This document shows, piece by piece, positions 9,821 through 18,888 of a stretch of DNA of 56,884 nucleotides. The DNA comes from Desulfurivibrio sp. Its GTDB lineage: Bacteria; Desulfobacterota; Desulfobulbia; Desulfobulbales; SURF-16. The stretch lies in contig QZKJ01000028.1 of assembly GCA_003605035.1 (NCBI GenBank), forward strand, positions 1 through 56,884, given 5' to 3'. Made by a program: the position numbers and the translations under genes. Within the stretch, counting starts at the first letter, position 1. The number at the start of each line of letters is the position of its first letter. The notes under the pieces were generated by a model. That model did no database searches, had not been told where the DNA came from, and worked only from the letters and a program-made list of their open reading frames with translations.

Positions 9821-9849
9821 AGTATAGGGAATAATATTCCCTATGTCAA
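9821..9849 (-). promoter_or_regulatory. Near-consensus sigma-70 promoter with palindromic operator in the spacer
   Basis: Read on the reverse strand: -35 TTGACA (9849-9844), exactly 17 bases, -10 TATACT (9826-9821). A perfect inverted repeat at 9824-9844 (arms ATAGGGAATA and TATTCCCTAT around one base) fills the spacer. A dimeric repressor bound there would block RNA polymerase. The likely start of transcription (about 9814) is one or two bases before the DUF4160 ATG. Confidence 0.8.
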
Positions 9850-9939
9850 CCTGGGAAGGGGAATTTTTGGAGGTGGGCCGAATGAAGTTCACTTAATTCG
9901 GCATGAATTAAATAAGGATCTCCAAGGAATTACACAGGA

Positions 9940-10012
9940 ATTACAGCGTGTGTGGAAAACCGCATGCACAGTTTGATGAGGGGATGCTGATGAAACGATC
10001 AGACCGGTTAAT
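9940..10012 (+). mobile_element. Group II intron 3' fragment (domain V/VI remnant)
   Basis: The stretch 9943-9975 folds like intron domain V: AGC triad (9945-9947), a lower stem, an upper stem GTGG/CCGC with an AAAA loop, an AT two-base bulge, and the partner GTT (9971-9973). One base expected after the AGC triad is missing. It continues as GATGAGGGG and a short stem TGAT/ATCA typical of domain VI. No reverse-transcriptase frame is present, so this is a truncated, dead copy. Motif recognition only; no covariance search was possible. Confidence 0.6.
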
Positions 10013-10095
10013 ACACAGTAGCCGCCTATAGCGGTCGTAGTAACGGTCACTGATCTTAAATCAGCTTGATACTCTGACCCTGAATTTGGTAAACG

Positions 10096-10437
10096 TCATG
10101 AAGCCCAAGCCTGCCTGAGAAAAATAAAATCGTCTCTTAATTCTCTAACAACTTTTATTACTGCATAATCAAAGCTAGTTTGAAATAAATTCTGTGTATG
10201 AACAATTTCTTTCAGCCAAAGTATAAAAACGTCCTCATCGCCATTTGTAAAAATAAACGATGACAATATCCATGGATATGAATTCCCTGATTTATGTTCA
10301 TCTAATTGTTGAAAATCTTGAAACTCAATAAGTGTTGCCATTAAAAATGTATAAAATTCTTCTATCCCTAAATTCGATTTCTTAAACGCATTTTTGACTG
10401 CTTTTTGATCCCACAAAGTTTTTGTCAAGCTTGACAC
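10096..10437 (-). CDS. AT-rich hypothetical protein
   Basis: A 113-aa frame with no family I recognise. Composition (many AAA/TTT codons, Phe/Ile/Lys-rich protein) differs sharply from the GC-rich neighbours, pointing to acquired DNA. The apparent start is GTG at 10437; the frame stays open upstream to a TAG near 10507, so the true start or a truncated N-terminus is uncertain. A 14-bp palindrome TGTCAAGCTTGACA covers the first codons. The protein looks soluble and alpha-helical, with no membrane segment. Confidence 0.45.
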   Translation of the reverse strand: MSSLTKTLWDQKAVKNAFKKSNLGIEEFYTFLMATLIEFQDFQQLDEHKSGNSYPWILSSFIFTNGDEDVFILWLKEIVHTQNLFQTSFDYAVIKVVRELRDDFIFLRQAWAS

Positions 10438-10868
10438 AATGCTTCTGAACCTGCTTGGAATGGTTGAATGTGTTAACGATTCTCCGCACCTATAAATTCC
10501 CCACTAAACCGGCCAACTTGATAGTGAGATAAAAAACCCACAGGATCACCCTTTATTACGGTATATGAAATCTCTACAACGCATTCCGTTTTTCCCGAAA
10601 ATTTCGGGAAATCATATTTAATGTGCGCCCGGCCAAGGTCGTTAACCAAGGGGTGAGAACCTCGTCGCGGAAGGCTGATGTTGATTTATGGCCTGAACTT
10701 TAATTAACCTTTAATGTCACTTGAATCGATTGTCAACTAAACAACAAAATCAAGGGAAAGTCCTGGAAACACCTCATTCATTCCCAAAGACCAAACCGCA
10801 AATGAACCGTTTGATCGCAGGAAGCTTATCTTTTGCTGTTTCCCAGGAGGTCTTACGTTCGGCCTTTG
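10438..10868. other. Gene-poor remnant stretch of the accessory island
   Basis: No convincing gene. It contains ATTCCCCACTaaaCCGGCCA at about 10496-10515, which resembles the internal end repeats of IS21-family elements (weak), a 21-bp palindrome at 10591-10611, and otherwise AT-rich sequence. It reads as decayed mobile DNA. Confidence 0.4.
10591..10611. promoter_or_regulatory. Perfect 21-bp palindrome, operator-like
   Basis: Arms TTTCCCGAAA and TTTCGGGAAA surround a single A. Size and symmetry match dimeric repressor sites of small toxin-antitoxin or phage-type regulators, but no regulator gene lies beside it and no T-run follows. Confidence 0.5.
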
Positions 10869-11159
10869 TCAGACATACTCAACCTCGGCCAGGATGCGTT
10901 TGCCGATTGCCGGTTTGAGTGCCGTTTCCATCACCAGATCAACCTTGGTTTGCAGGCGAGCTTCCAGAAACTCACGAAGATCAATGAAGTCGAAGAGGTC
11001 AATTTCACGGTCAAAGGAGACCAGGATATCGATATCGCTACGCTGGCGCTGCTGTTCCCGGACATAGGAGCCGAACAGGCCGAGGCGTTGCACGCCATAG
11101 CGCGCCACAATCTCGGGTTTGCTGTTCCTGATGATGTCGATGATTTCTTTTTTACCCAT
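10869..11159 (-). CDS. MNT-type minimal nucleotidyltransferase
   Basis: About 96 aa. The nucleotidyltransferase signature GSYVREQQRQRSDIDILVSF (GS...DxD) is intact, as is a later Asp in TKVDLV. Family members (MntA) usually pair with a HEPN ribonuclease (HepT) and neutralise it by adding AMP to it. No HEPN gene is visible on either side, so the gene is solitary or the partner was lost. The start is uncertain: the ATG at 11159 fits the family better than the one at 11195, and neither has a clear ribosome site. Confidence 0.8.
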   Translation of the reverse strand: MGKKEIIDIIRNSKPEIVARYGVQRLGLFGSYVREQQRQRSDIDILVSFDREIDLFDFIDLREFLEARLQTKVDLVMETALKPAIGKRILAEVEYV

Positions 11160-11313
11160 AGCAACAGGTGGCCTGTGAGTGCCAGGCACTTTCATCTATT
11201 TGATAATTGATGGGAAAACGATAGCCTGAATCGCGCTGAGCGTCAATCCATTTCAGCTTGTTCGGCGGGGTCGGACCCGCCCCATGCGGTAACGCTGATC
11301 CGGAATGGCGGCT

Positions 11314-13737
11314 TCACCCGCTGACCTTGAAACTGCTCATCATCTCCTCAAGCTGCCTGGCCAGATCCGCCAGTCTGACCGCGGCCTGGCTGACCGAGTT
11401 GATGCCCTCGGCGTTCTCGGTGGTCCGCTGGTTCACCGCCTGGATATTGGCGGACACCTCGCCGGTGCCGCTGCTCAGCTCGGCAATGGCGGTGCTGATG
11501 GTGTTGGTGCCGTCATTGGCCTGGGCCACGGCGGCGGCGATGTCCTGGGCCACGGCAACCTGCTCGCCCACGGCATTGGTGATCAGGGCGGACGAATCGT
11601 TGACCTGGCTGACGATGCTGGTTACCTCGTTGATAATGGCCACCGCCTGCTGGGTGCTGGTCTGCACTTCCCTGATGCGGGCGGCGATATTGGCGGTGGC
11701 CTCGGAGGTCTGGCGGGCCAGTTCCTTGACCTCGCCGGCCACCACGGCAAATCCCTTGCCCGCCTCGCCGGCCCTGGCCGCTTCAATGGTGGCATTTAAG
11801 GCGAGCAGCTTGGTCTGGTCGGAGATGTCGCCGATTACCCGGGTGACCTCGCTGATTTCATTGGCTGCCTGCTGCAGTTCGTTGATGGCCCGGGTGGCGG
11901 CACTGGCCTTGTCCAGGGCCGTGCCGGTGATGCGGGTCCCCTCTTCGGCATTGCCGCCGATCTGGGCAATGCTGGCGCTCATCTCTTCGGTGGCGCCGGC
12001 GGCGCTCTGCATGGACTGGGAGATCCGGTTGACCGTGTCGGCGACATTGCCGGTGTTGACGCTGATTTCTTCGGTGGCCCCGGCGATGGTGGCCGACTGG
12101 GAGGAGATCTCCTCGGAGCTGGCGGAGAGCTGGGCGGAAACATCGGACAGCTCGCTGGCGGAAGCGGACAGTTGATGTGAGTTGGCCAGGATGTTTCTGA
12201 CCAGCTTATTGAGATTGCCGATCATTTTATTGATCGACTGGCCGAAGGTGTCCATCTCGGAGGTCACGGTCACCGCCTGGGTCAGATCGCCGTTGCCGAT
12301 TCTTTCGATCACCATGGTGCGGGTGAGCAGTTCGTCTTTCAGGGCGTTCAGGGCCGAGGCCATGATGGTCAGCTCATCGTCGATGCCCTTCCTGTAGACC
12401 GCGCATTCCTTGCAGTCGCCGCCTGCCGCGGCGTGAGGACAGTGGGCCACCGCGGCAAAGGAGCCGGATTCGGCCCAGCAGTAAGCCTCCTTGCCAAAGC
12501 TCGGGCAGTCCGGTTTGTTGCAATGTTTAAAGGCCGAGCAGTTCTGAGCCTTGCCCATGTGCAGGGTGGCGGCAAGGTCCCCTTTGCCCAGTTTTTTGCA
12601 GAATTCAACGGAGGCGGTCAGCGGCCGGTTGATGACCACGGTGATAAAGAAGATGAGGCCGCTGACAAAAAAGAGGGTGGCGATCAGCATGCCGATGGCG
12701 ATGTTTTTCCGTAGGGCGCCGAGGGCCTTGTCCCCTTCTTCCCTGATGCCGGCAATCACGGTCAGCTGCTCGGTGATGTCGTTGATGATGACCATGACGC
12801 CCACGGTGTTGCCGGTGAAATTCCTTACCGGAAAGCCGGTCAGATAAAAGTTGCCTGACTGCTCGGAATAGGGGCTTTCATGTCCCCTGGCAAGAAAGGC
12901 GGAGCTGATCAGCGGCGTGCTGAGCTCCGTGTTGGTGCCGGCCTCCAGCACAAATTTTCCGCCAATGACCGGATATTTGCCGGCATCGTTCAGCGTGGTG
13001 GCCACCTGGAGCTGGTCCGCGTCAAGATAAATGGCGTAGTCAACCAGTTTGCTGGTTTTGCTGACCTGCATCAGGTTGTCAATGCTGTAGATCACCTCGT
13101 CTGAACCGAGTTGATTGCCCTCTTGGTCGTTGATCGGGGCAATGCCGAAAATGGCGGAACCGCTGGGCACGATCTCGATGCCGGTCAGGGCCTTATGGGT
13201 TTGTCTGTTCACCTGCATGACCGATTTTCTGAAGGAGGAGATGTCATCAGAGACGTCGACTTCCTCCCCGTCCCGCACTGCCTGCCAGCCATCACGCCAG
13301 AGCCGGACCAGGCTGCGGCCGTTGGGCAGGTGAAAGTGGATTTTCAGCGCCTTGGCGCCGGTGTGTTCCGTGTAGTCGGCAATGATCGGGGCAAAGTAGG
13401 CGCGCAGCTCTTCACGGGCCTGCTGGGCCCGGGGATCCTCCTCGTTGTCAATGTTGCCGGAGAGGGCGATCCTGTAGGCGGCGATCACCTCGGGGCTGCC
13501 GGAAAAGAGGGCCGCCTCGTTCAAGGCCTTTTTGGCGATGCGGTCAATGGTATTGTTCAGCTCCCTGATTTTTTCCTCCGAGGAGATCCGCAGGGATTCA
13601 AACATGGCCTCCTGGGCATGCTGCACCTGCTCCCGGACGCTTGCGGTGATGAGTCTGCTCACCAGAAATGCCCCGACAACCCCGAAGAGGATGAAAAAAA
13701 AGACGGTGGGGGCGGTGATCTTGGTCCTGATATTCAT
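11314..13737 (-). CDS. Methyl-accepting chemotaxis protein with Cys-rich insert
   Basis: 807 aa. One transmembrane helix near 9-29, a periplasmic double-sensor (dCache-like) domain to about 340, and a second helix near 343-366. A HAMP-like region follows, then a long coiled-coil signalling domain with the conserved hairpin [19 protein letters not shown] near residue 655. Between the first HAMP helix (ending about 390) and the second (starting about 447) sits an insert with seven cysteines (NCS, KHC, PDC, AYC, AHC, GDC, KEC). This spacing suggests a metal or redox-sensitive site. It resembles Cys/Trp-rich inserts known in some deltaproteobacterial receptors. Ligand unknown. Monocistronic, with its own promoter. 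Confidence 0.88.
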   Translation of the reverse strand: MNIRTKITAPTVFFFILFGVVGAFLVSRLITASVREQVQHAQEAMFESLRISSEEKIRELNNTIDRIAKKALNEAALFSGSPEVIAAYRIALSGNIDNEEDPRAQQAREELRAYFAPIIADYTEHTGAKALKIHFHLPNGRSLVRLWRDGWQAVRDGEEVDVSDDISSFRKSVMQVNRQTHKALTGIEIVPSGSAIFGIAPINDQEGNQLGSDEVIYSIDNLMQVSKTSKLVDYAIYLDADQLQVATTLNDAGKYPVIGGKFVLEAGTNTELSTPLISSAFLARGHESPYSEQSGNFYLTGFPVRNFTGNTVGVMVIINDITEQLTVIAGIREEGDKALGALRKNIAIGMLIATLFFVSGLIFFITVVINRPLTASVEFCKKLGKGDLAATLHMGKAQNCSAFKHCNKPDCPSFGKEAYCWAESGSFAAVAHCPHAAAGGDCKECAVYRKGIDDELTIMASALNALKDELLTRTMVIERIGNGDLTQAVTVTSEMDTFGQSINKMIGNLNKLVRNILANSHQLSASASELSDVSAQLSASSEEISSQSATIAGATEEISVNTGNVADTVNRISQSMQSAAGATEEMSASIAQIGGNAEEGTRITGTALDKASAATRAINELQQAANEISEVTRVIGDISDQTKLLALNATIEAARAGEAGKGFAVVAGEVKELARQTSEATANIAARIREVQTSTQQAVAIINEVTSIVSQVNDSSALITNAVGEQVAVAQDIAAAVAQANDGTNTISTAIAELSSGTGEVSANIQAVNQRTTENAEGINSVSQAAVRLADLARQLEEMMSSFKVSG

Positions 13738-13827
13738 GGAATGTCCTTTTGCCGGAACGTAGGTAAAGATGGCGCAACTCCGCCTGCTGTCAAAACGGCA
13801 GTCGGCAGAAACTGTTTTTCAGGAAAA

Positions 13828-13856
13828 ATTATCGGCTAGGTGCGACAATTTGTCAA
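13828..13856 (-). promoter_or_regulatory. Sigma-70-type promoter of the chemoreceptor gene
   Basis: On the reverse strand TTGACA (13856-13851), 17 bases, then GATAAT (13833-13828). Expected start near 13821 gives a leader of about 84 bases. A 7-bp inverted repeat (TGTCAAT, four bases, ATTGACA; 13851-13868) overlaps the -35 box and could bind a regulator. Confidence 0.65.
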
Positions 13857-13985
13857 TAATAATTGACAGGCGCAGGATATGTTTCCAGATTGCTGGAAAA
13901 TTGCAGCCTCATGGGGAGACGGGGCAGCGGCAAAGCGGAAGAGTACCGGCCCTGCCGGCGGTTGTTGCCGCAGAGGCCCGATTGC

Positions 13986-15590
13986 TCAGGGCAGTTTGTT
14001 GCGGCAGGCCAGGGCGAAATCCTCCGGATAATGGCCCATGATCCAGCGCAGCTGGAGTTCGCTGAAGGCGCCGGGAGATTCGGGCAGTTTCGGCAGGAAG
14101 CTGTAGAGGAGCCGCTGGTCGGATTGGTCGGTGAAGCGCTTGGCGTATTCGATGATGTTTGCCATGCGCATGCCCAAACCGCCGAGCACCTGCATGGCCG
14201 TATGCATGGCCGTATCCAGGGAGCGGCGCATGGCCTGGTCCGCCTCCAGGATGTTGCCCACCGGTTTCAGGGTCAGCAGCTGCAGCTCCCACTGGGAGGT
14301 CTGGGCCTTGGGCACAAAGAGCATTACCTCATCGTCCTCAAACACCACCAGGGATGCCTCGCCTTTTGTTCCGTCCAGGCGCCGGTTGTTGCGGATGCAG
14401 CTGAGCAGGTCGGCAAACAGCGAGCGGCTGTGCCTGCTGTGGTAGGCGCGCACGCAGTCGGCCACCAGATCGCCGCAGCCGTAAGAGGGCAGAAATTCGT
14501 CCGTTCTGCTGCCGCCTTTCATTGCCGCCACCGCGGCAGGCAGCAGGGCAAACTGCTGGTGGATCTGCTGGTGGGAGGCATTGAGCCGATACTGGCTGGG
14601 GGCAAAGTCAAAGCCGTAGTTCCAGCCCCACAGGGTGCAGTCAAAGAAGGGCGGCTGCTTGGCGCTGTCGAGCCGGCGGCGGATCTCCAGGCGCAGCGCT
14701 TCAAGCTCGGCGGCGGACAGGCTCTTTCTGCCGCCGTCAATGTTGATGCCGAGCGCCGCGGCCAGCCGCACATAGGTGCGCTGATAGTAGAGATGGCGCA
14801 GGCCGGTCATGTCGGCCAGGGAGAGTCTGGCTATATCATAACGCACGGCGTCATTGGCCATGTTGGCGGCATAGTGGCCCCAGGGGATATAGGAGTTGCG
14901 CCGCAGGTATTCAAAGACGTGATGGTCCGCATCATTCCATTCGCCGACGATTTCACTGCCGCCCTGGGCGCCGGGCCGCAGCACCATGGCCTGTTTGTAA
15001 GGATCCGGCAGATAAGGGTTGTTCGCCACCGCCTCAAAGAGCGGATGGTTTTTTATGCCGGTCCGGATTCTGCCCTGCGGGTCCTGACTGTAAATGAGAC
15101 CGGTCGGCGTGCCGCTGCCGTCGGTGAGAAACTCGCAGCTGATTTTCGCCAGCACAACAAGATCGGCCGGGTCGGTGGAGGTGATGGCCAGGGCAAGGAG
15201 GACCGCTTCCGGCAGGCAGTCAAAGAGGCTGTCCATGCTGGCGGTTTCTCTGCCGGCCAGCCAGGTCGTGACGTTCTGGGAAAAGGAGACGGGCTGCGGG
15301 GCCGGCAGTTTGATGCGCAGCGGGTCTTTGGCCGTGGCATCCGCCCAGGGGGAGTTGATGAAGGTGGCGCCCCTGAAGGGGAAGACATTGGGGATCTCGT
15401 AAACCCGGTCGGCTTTTTCCACCGTGACGTCGGCGGGCGGGAAGTTTCGGCTGTTGAGATGCTCCCTGCCGCCGCAGGTGCCGAGGCTTGCGATCAAGTC
15501 ATTTTCGCGGAGATTTTTCACCGCGTAATCAGGTGCATGGATGCAGTAGAGAAAGTCGCCTTGAGGGGTTACACAGGTGCGCATGGCCAT
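13986..15590 (-). CDS. Conserved-looking protein of unknown function (possible HIT/GalT-like C-terminus)
   Basis: 534 aa from the ATG at 15590; the frame runs further upstream to 15917, but that part lies opposite recC and has shadow-like composition. No signal peptide or membrane segment. I do not recognise the family. The stretch SLVVFEDDEVMLFVPKAQ followed by WELQLLTLKPVGNILEAD, near residues 415-450, is laid out like the C-terminal half of HIT-fold galactose-1-phosphate uridylyltransferases, but no HxHxH triad is present; this is a weak analogy. It is divergent from recC across 112 bases. Confidence 0.6.
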   Translation of the reverse strand: MAMRTCVTPQGDFLYCIHAPDYAVKNLRENDLIASLGTCGGREHLNSRNFPPADVTVEKADRVYEIPNVFPFRGATFINSPWADATAKDPLRIKLPAPQPVSFSQNVTTWLAGRETASMDSLFDCLPEAVLLALAITSTDPADLVVLAKISCEFLTDGSGTPTGLIYSQDPQGRIRTGIKNHPLFEAVANNPYLPDPYKQAMVLRPGAQGGSEIVGEWNDADHHVFEYLRRNSYIPWGHYAANMANDAVRYDIARLSLADMTGLRHLYYQRTYVRLAAALGINIDGGRKSLSAAELEALRLEIRRRLDSAKQPPFFDCTLWGWNYGFDFAPSQYRLNASHQQIHQQFALLPAAVAAMKGGSRTDEFLPSYGCGDLVADCVRAYHSRHSRSLFADLLSCIRNNRRLDGTKGEASLVVFEDDEVMLFVPKAQTSQWELQLLTLKPVGNILEADQAMRRSLDTAMHTAMQVLGGLGMRMANIIEYAKRFTDQSDQRLLYSFLPKLPESPGAFSELQLRWIMGHYPEDFALACRNKLP

Positions 15591-15702
15591 TGATCCGGAA
15601 TTGAATTTATTTTTAACTGATTTTGCCCAGACAATAAACGCAAGCGCACAAAGACGCAAAGGTTTTTGTTGCACCTTCAGGGACTTGGAGTAAGAATAGC
15701 GT

Positions 15703-18700
15703 ATGGCTATCCATCTCTTCACCAGTAACCGCCTGGAGATTCTCGCCCGGCAGTGCGGGGAAATCTTCCGGCAGGAGCCGCTGCCGCCCCTTGAGGCCGA
15801 GACTGTGGTGGTGCAGAGCCGCGGCATGGCGGTCTGGCTGACCATGGAGCTGGCCAGGCAGCTCTCGGTGTGGGCCAACTGTCTCTTCCCCTTTCCCAAT
15901 AAGCTGGTGGCGGACATCTTCCGCCGGGTGCTGCCGGAAAACGGGCAGCCGGCCTACGAACGCGGTCAGGCTGGCTGGCAGCTCATGGAAGTGCTGGCGG
16001 AACTCAAGGACGACCCCCTGTTCCGCCACCTGGCCTCCTATCTGGCCGATCCGCTGAAACGCTTTCAGCTGGCGGATCAGTTGGCCGATCTCTTTGATCA
16101 GTACATCATCTACCGCCCTGACCTGATCGCCGCCTGGGAAAACGGCAGCGAGGAAGGGGGCTGGCAGGCCCTGCTGTGGCGCAGGTTCACCGCCCGGTAC
16201 GGCGGGATGCACCGGGGCGGAATGCTGGCCCGTTTTCTGCGGACCATGCAGCACGGGGCGCCTGCCGGACTGCCCAGCCGCATCACCCTGTTCGGCATTT
16301 CCAGCCTGCCGCCTTTTCATCTGGAGATTTTTGACGTGTTGTCCGCGCATCTGCCGGTCAATCTCTTTTTCCTGAACCCCTGCCGGCACTGGTGGGGCGA
16401 CATTGTCCCGGAGAAGGATATCACCCGCCGGCTTGTGCGATCCGGCAAGGGGGCTGCAGCGCTGTATCTGGAGTCCGGCAATGCCCTGCTTGCCTCCATG
16501 GGACATATTGCCCGGGATTTTCTGGTGCTGCTGCAGGAGCGGGACTGTCTGGAAGAGGATCTGTTTGCGGAGCCGGAGGAGAGCAGCCTGCTCGCCTCCA
16601 TCCAGCGGGATATCCTGGAGCTGAGCTGTTCCGCGTATGGGGAGGCGGATGACTCGCTGCTCATCCATGCCTGTCACAGCCCCATGCGCGAGGTGGAGGC
16701 GCTGCAGGACCATCTGCTGGCCCTGTTTGACTCCGATCCATCGCTCAGCGCGGCGGACATTATCGTCATGGCCCCGGACATCGAGACTTACAGCCCCCTG
16801 GTGCAGGCGGTTTTCGGCCTGGAACGGGATCATCCCCATTTCATCCCCTTTTCCCTGGCCGACAAGAGCGCCGGGGCAGACAGCCCGCTGCTCGACGCCT
16901 TCTTTGCCCTGCTTGAGCTGGCAGGCGGACGTTATGCGGCCCGGGACATCGTCAATCTGCTGGCCAACCCCCTGGTCAGCAGGAGATTTCATCTGAGCGC
17001 GGCGGACGGTGAACGCATCAGGCAGTGGGTAAGCGAGCTCGGCATCCGCTGGGGGCGGGACGGCCGCCACCGGCAGGAACTCGGCCTGCCGGCCTATGAG
17101 GAAAATACCTGGCGGGCTGGGCTTGACCGGCTGCTGCTCGGCTATGCCATGGCGGATGGCCATGAGCTGTTTGCCGGCATTCTTCCCCATGGACCCCTGG
17201 ACGGCAGTGAGGCCGAGCTGCTCGGCCGCCTGCTTGACGCCCTGGAAACCCTTTTTGCCTGGCTGTCCCGTCTGCCGGGCCACAGGCCGCTGGCAGAGTG
17301 GGGCGCCATGCTGCAGGACCTGCTCGCTGACTGTCTGGCCGTGGAGAGTGAGCAGGAAGGGGATCTGCCGGGCCTGCGAACGGTGCTGCAGAACATGGGG
17401 GAGACCCAGGCGGCCACGGGTTTTACCGAGGCGCTTGACCTCAGGGTGGTGAAAAGCTGGCTGCACCAGCAGTTGCGGCAGGAAAAATCCGCCCACGGTT
17501 TTCTCAGCGGCGGGGTTACCTTCTGCTCTCTGCTGCCCATGCGGGCCATCCCCTTTCAGATTGTCTGCCTGCTCGGCATGAATGACGGGGATTTTCCGCG
17601 GCCCCATTTCACCCTGAGCTTTGACCTGATGAGCCGCGCTCCCAGACGGGGTGACCGCAGTCCGCGCCATGATGACCGCTATCTCTTTATCGAGGCGCTG
17701 CTTTCCGCCCGCCGGCAGCTCTACATCAGCTATGTGGGCCAGTCGCTGCAAGACGACGCCACCCTGCCGCCCTCGGTGCTGGTCAGTGAACTGCTTGACT
17801 ACCTGGCCGCCGTCTGCCCGGCCGGGGAGCAGCGGGCCGCCGGAGCCGGCCTGATCACCAGACACCGGCTGCAGCCCTTTCACCCGGCCTATTTCCAGCC
17901 GGGCGGCCATCTTTTCAGCTATGCAACGGAAAATTTCCAGGCCGCTCTGCGGCTTGCCGCGGGCGCCGACCCCGGGGCCGGCTTCTGGCAAGGGCTGCCG
18001 CTGCCCGCCCCCTGTCAACCGGGCACGGAGATTGAACTGCAGGACTTTCTTGATTTCTTTGCCCATCCGGTGCGTTTCTTCTGCCGGCGCCGGCTCGGGG
18101 TTGAGCTGGCGGCGCCGGAGGAGATCAGTGATGATAATGAGCCCTTTGCGCTGGAAGGGCTGGAGCGCTACCGGCTGGAGACGGAAATGCTTGATCTTCT
18201 GCTGCGTAAAAGCGATACTGAAGGTCAGGCAAGGTTGTGGAAAGCCCGGGGCCTGCTTCCCCATGGCAAGGTCGGCGAAATCGCGGTGCGCGAACTGCAG
18301 GATGAGGCCCGGCAGTTTCATGGTCTGCTGGCGGATTACCTGGCTCCCTTGGTGGAACCGCCGCTTTTCCGCCTCGCGATCAGGGATTTTCTGCTCTGCG
18401 GCCGCATCGACCACCTGACGGAGCAGGGGGTGCTCCACGCCCGGCCCGCCCGGCTGAAGGGCAGGGACCTGCTGCGGGCCTGGATCACCCATCTCCTCCT
18501 GCAAGTCCTGCCGCAGGAGGTGGTCCGGCGGACCGTGGTGGTGGCCAGGGACCAGACCGTGGTCTTCCGACCGGCGCAGGAGGCCGCCCGGCTGCTTGCG
18601 CAGCTTGTTGACCTCTTTCTGCAGGGGCAGCAGGCGCCGCTCCCTTTCATGAGTGAAACATCCTATCAGTTTGCCCTGCACGCCTGCCAGGGTCAAGCGG

Positions 18701-18888
18701 ACCGGGCGGCAAAAGAGGCCAATGCCGCCTGGCAGGGCCGTTACGGCGCCGCGGGGGAGTCTGGCGACCCCTATCTGCGCTTCCGTTACCAGAATGAGGC
18801 GGAACCGCTGGACCAAGGCTTTATCGAGATGGCGATACGGATTTTTTCTCCTGTTCTGGCCCATATGAAGGAGGATCATGATGGCTGA
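15703..18888 (+). CDS. recC: Exodeoxyribonuclease V gamma subunit RecC
   Basis: 1061 aa, near the usual 1100. RecC is the scaffold and Chi-recognition subunit of RecBCD, built from inactivated helicase and nuclease domains. The diagnostic N-terminus HLFTSNRLEILA and the following VVVQSRGMAVWL, NCLFPFPNKLVADIF are clear, as is the mid-protein LLPMRAIPFQIVCLLGMNDGDFPR block. Its end overlaps the next gene start. recB and recD follow only after 5.3 kb, with a DUF748 gene and a reverse-strand operon in between, an unusual arrangement. Confidence 0.93.
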   Translation: MAIHLFTSNRLEILARQCGEIFRQEPLPPLEAETVVVQSRGMAVWLTMELARQLSVWANCLFPFPNKLVADIFRRVLPENGQPAYERGQAGWQLMEVLAELKDDPLFRHLASYLADPLKRFQLADQLADLFDQYIIYRPDLIAAWENGSEEGGWQALLWRRFTARYGGMHRGGMLARFLRTMQHGAPAGLPSRITLFGISSLPPFHLEIFDVLSAHLPVNLFFLNPCRHWWGDIVPEKDITRRLVRSGKGAAALYLESGNALLASMGHIARDFLVLLQERDCLEEDLFAEPEESSLLASIQRDILELSCSAYGEADDSLLIHACHSPMREVEALQDHLLALFDSDPSLSAADIIVMAPDIETYSPLVQAVFGLERDHPHFIPFSLADKSAGADSPLLDAFFALLELAGGRYAARDIVNLLANPLVSRRFHLSAADGERIRQWVSELGIRWGRDGRHRQELGLPAYEENTWRAGLDRLLLGYAMADGHELFAGILPHGPLDGSEAELLGRLLDALETLFAWLSRLPGHRPLAEWGAMLQDLLADCLAVESEQEGDLPGLRTVLQNMGETQAATGFTEALDLRVVKSWLHQQLRQEKSAHGFLSGGVTFCSLLPMRAIPFQIVCLLGMNDGDFPRPHFTLSFDLMSRAPRRGDRSPRHDDRYLFIEALLSARRQLYISYVGQSLQDDATLPPSVLVSELLDYLAAVCPAGEQRAAGAGLITRHRLQPFHPAYFQPGGHLFSYATENFQAALRLAAGADPGAGFWQGLPLPAPCQPGTEIELQDFLDFFAHPVRFFCRRRLGVELAAPEEISDDNEPFALEGLERYRLETEMLDLLLRKSDTEGQARLWKARGLLPHGKVGEIAVRELQDEARQFHGLLADYLAPLVEPPLFRLAIRDFLLCGRIDHLTEQGVLHARPARLKGRDLLRAWITHLLLQVLPQEVVRRTVVVARDQTVVFRPAQEAARLLAQLVDLFLQGQQAPLPFMSETSYQFALHACQGQADRAAKEANAAWQGRYGAAGESGDPYLRFRYQNEAEPLDQGFIEMAIRIFSPVLAHMKEDHDG

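Noticed and set aside
10496-10515. IS21-family end as a separate feature
   Set aside because: One 20-base resemblance without transposase or second end; kept only as a remark in the gap entry.
15638-15661. ACGCAA/GCAAAG-type units before recC as a tandem array
   Set aside because: Only three degenerate units; not clearly periodic.
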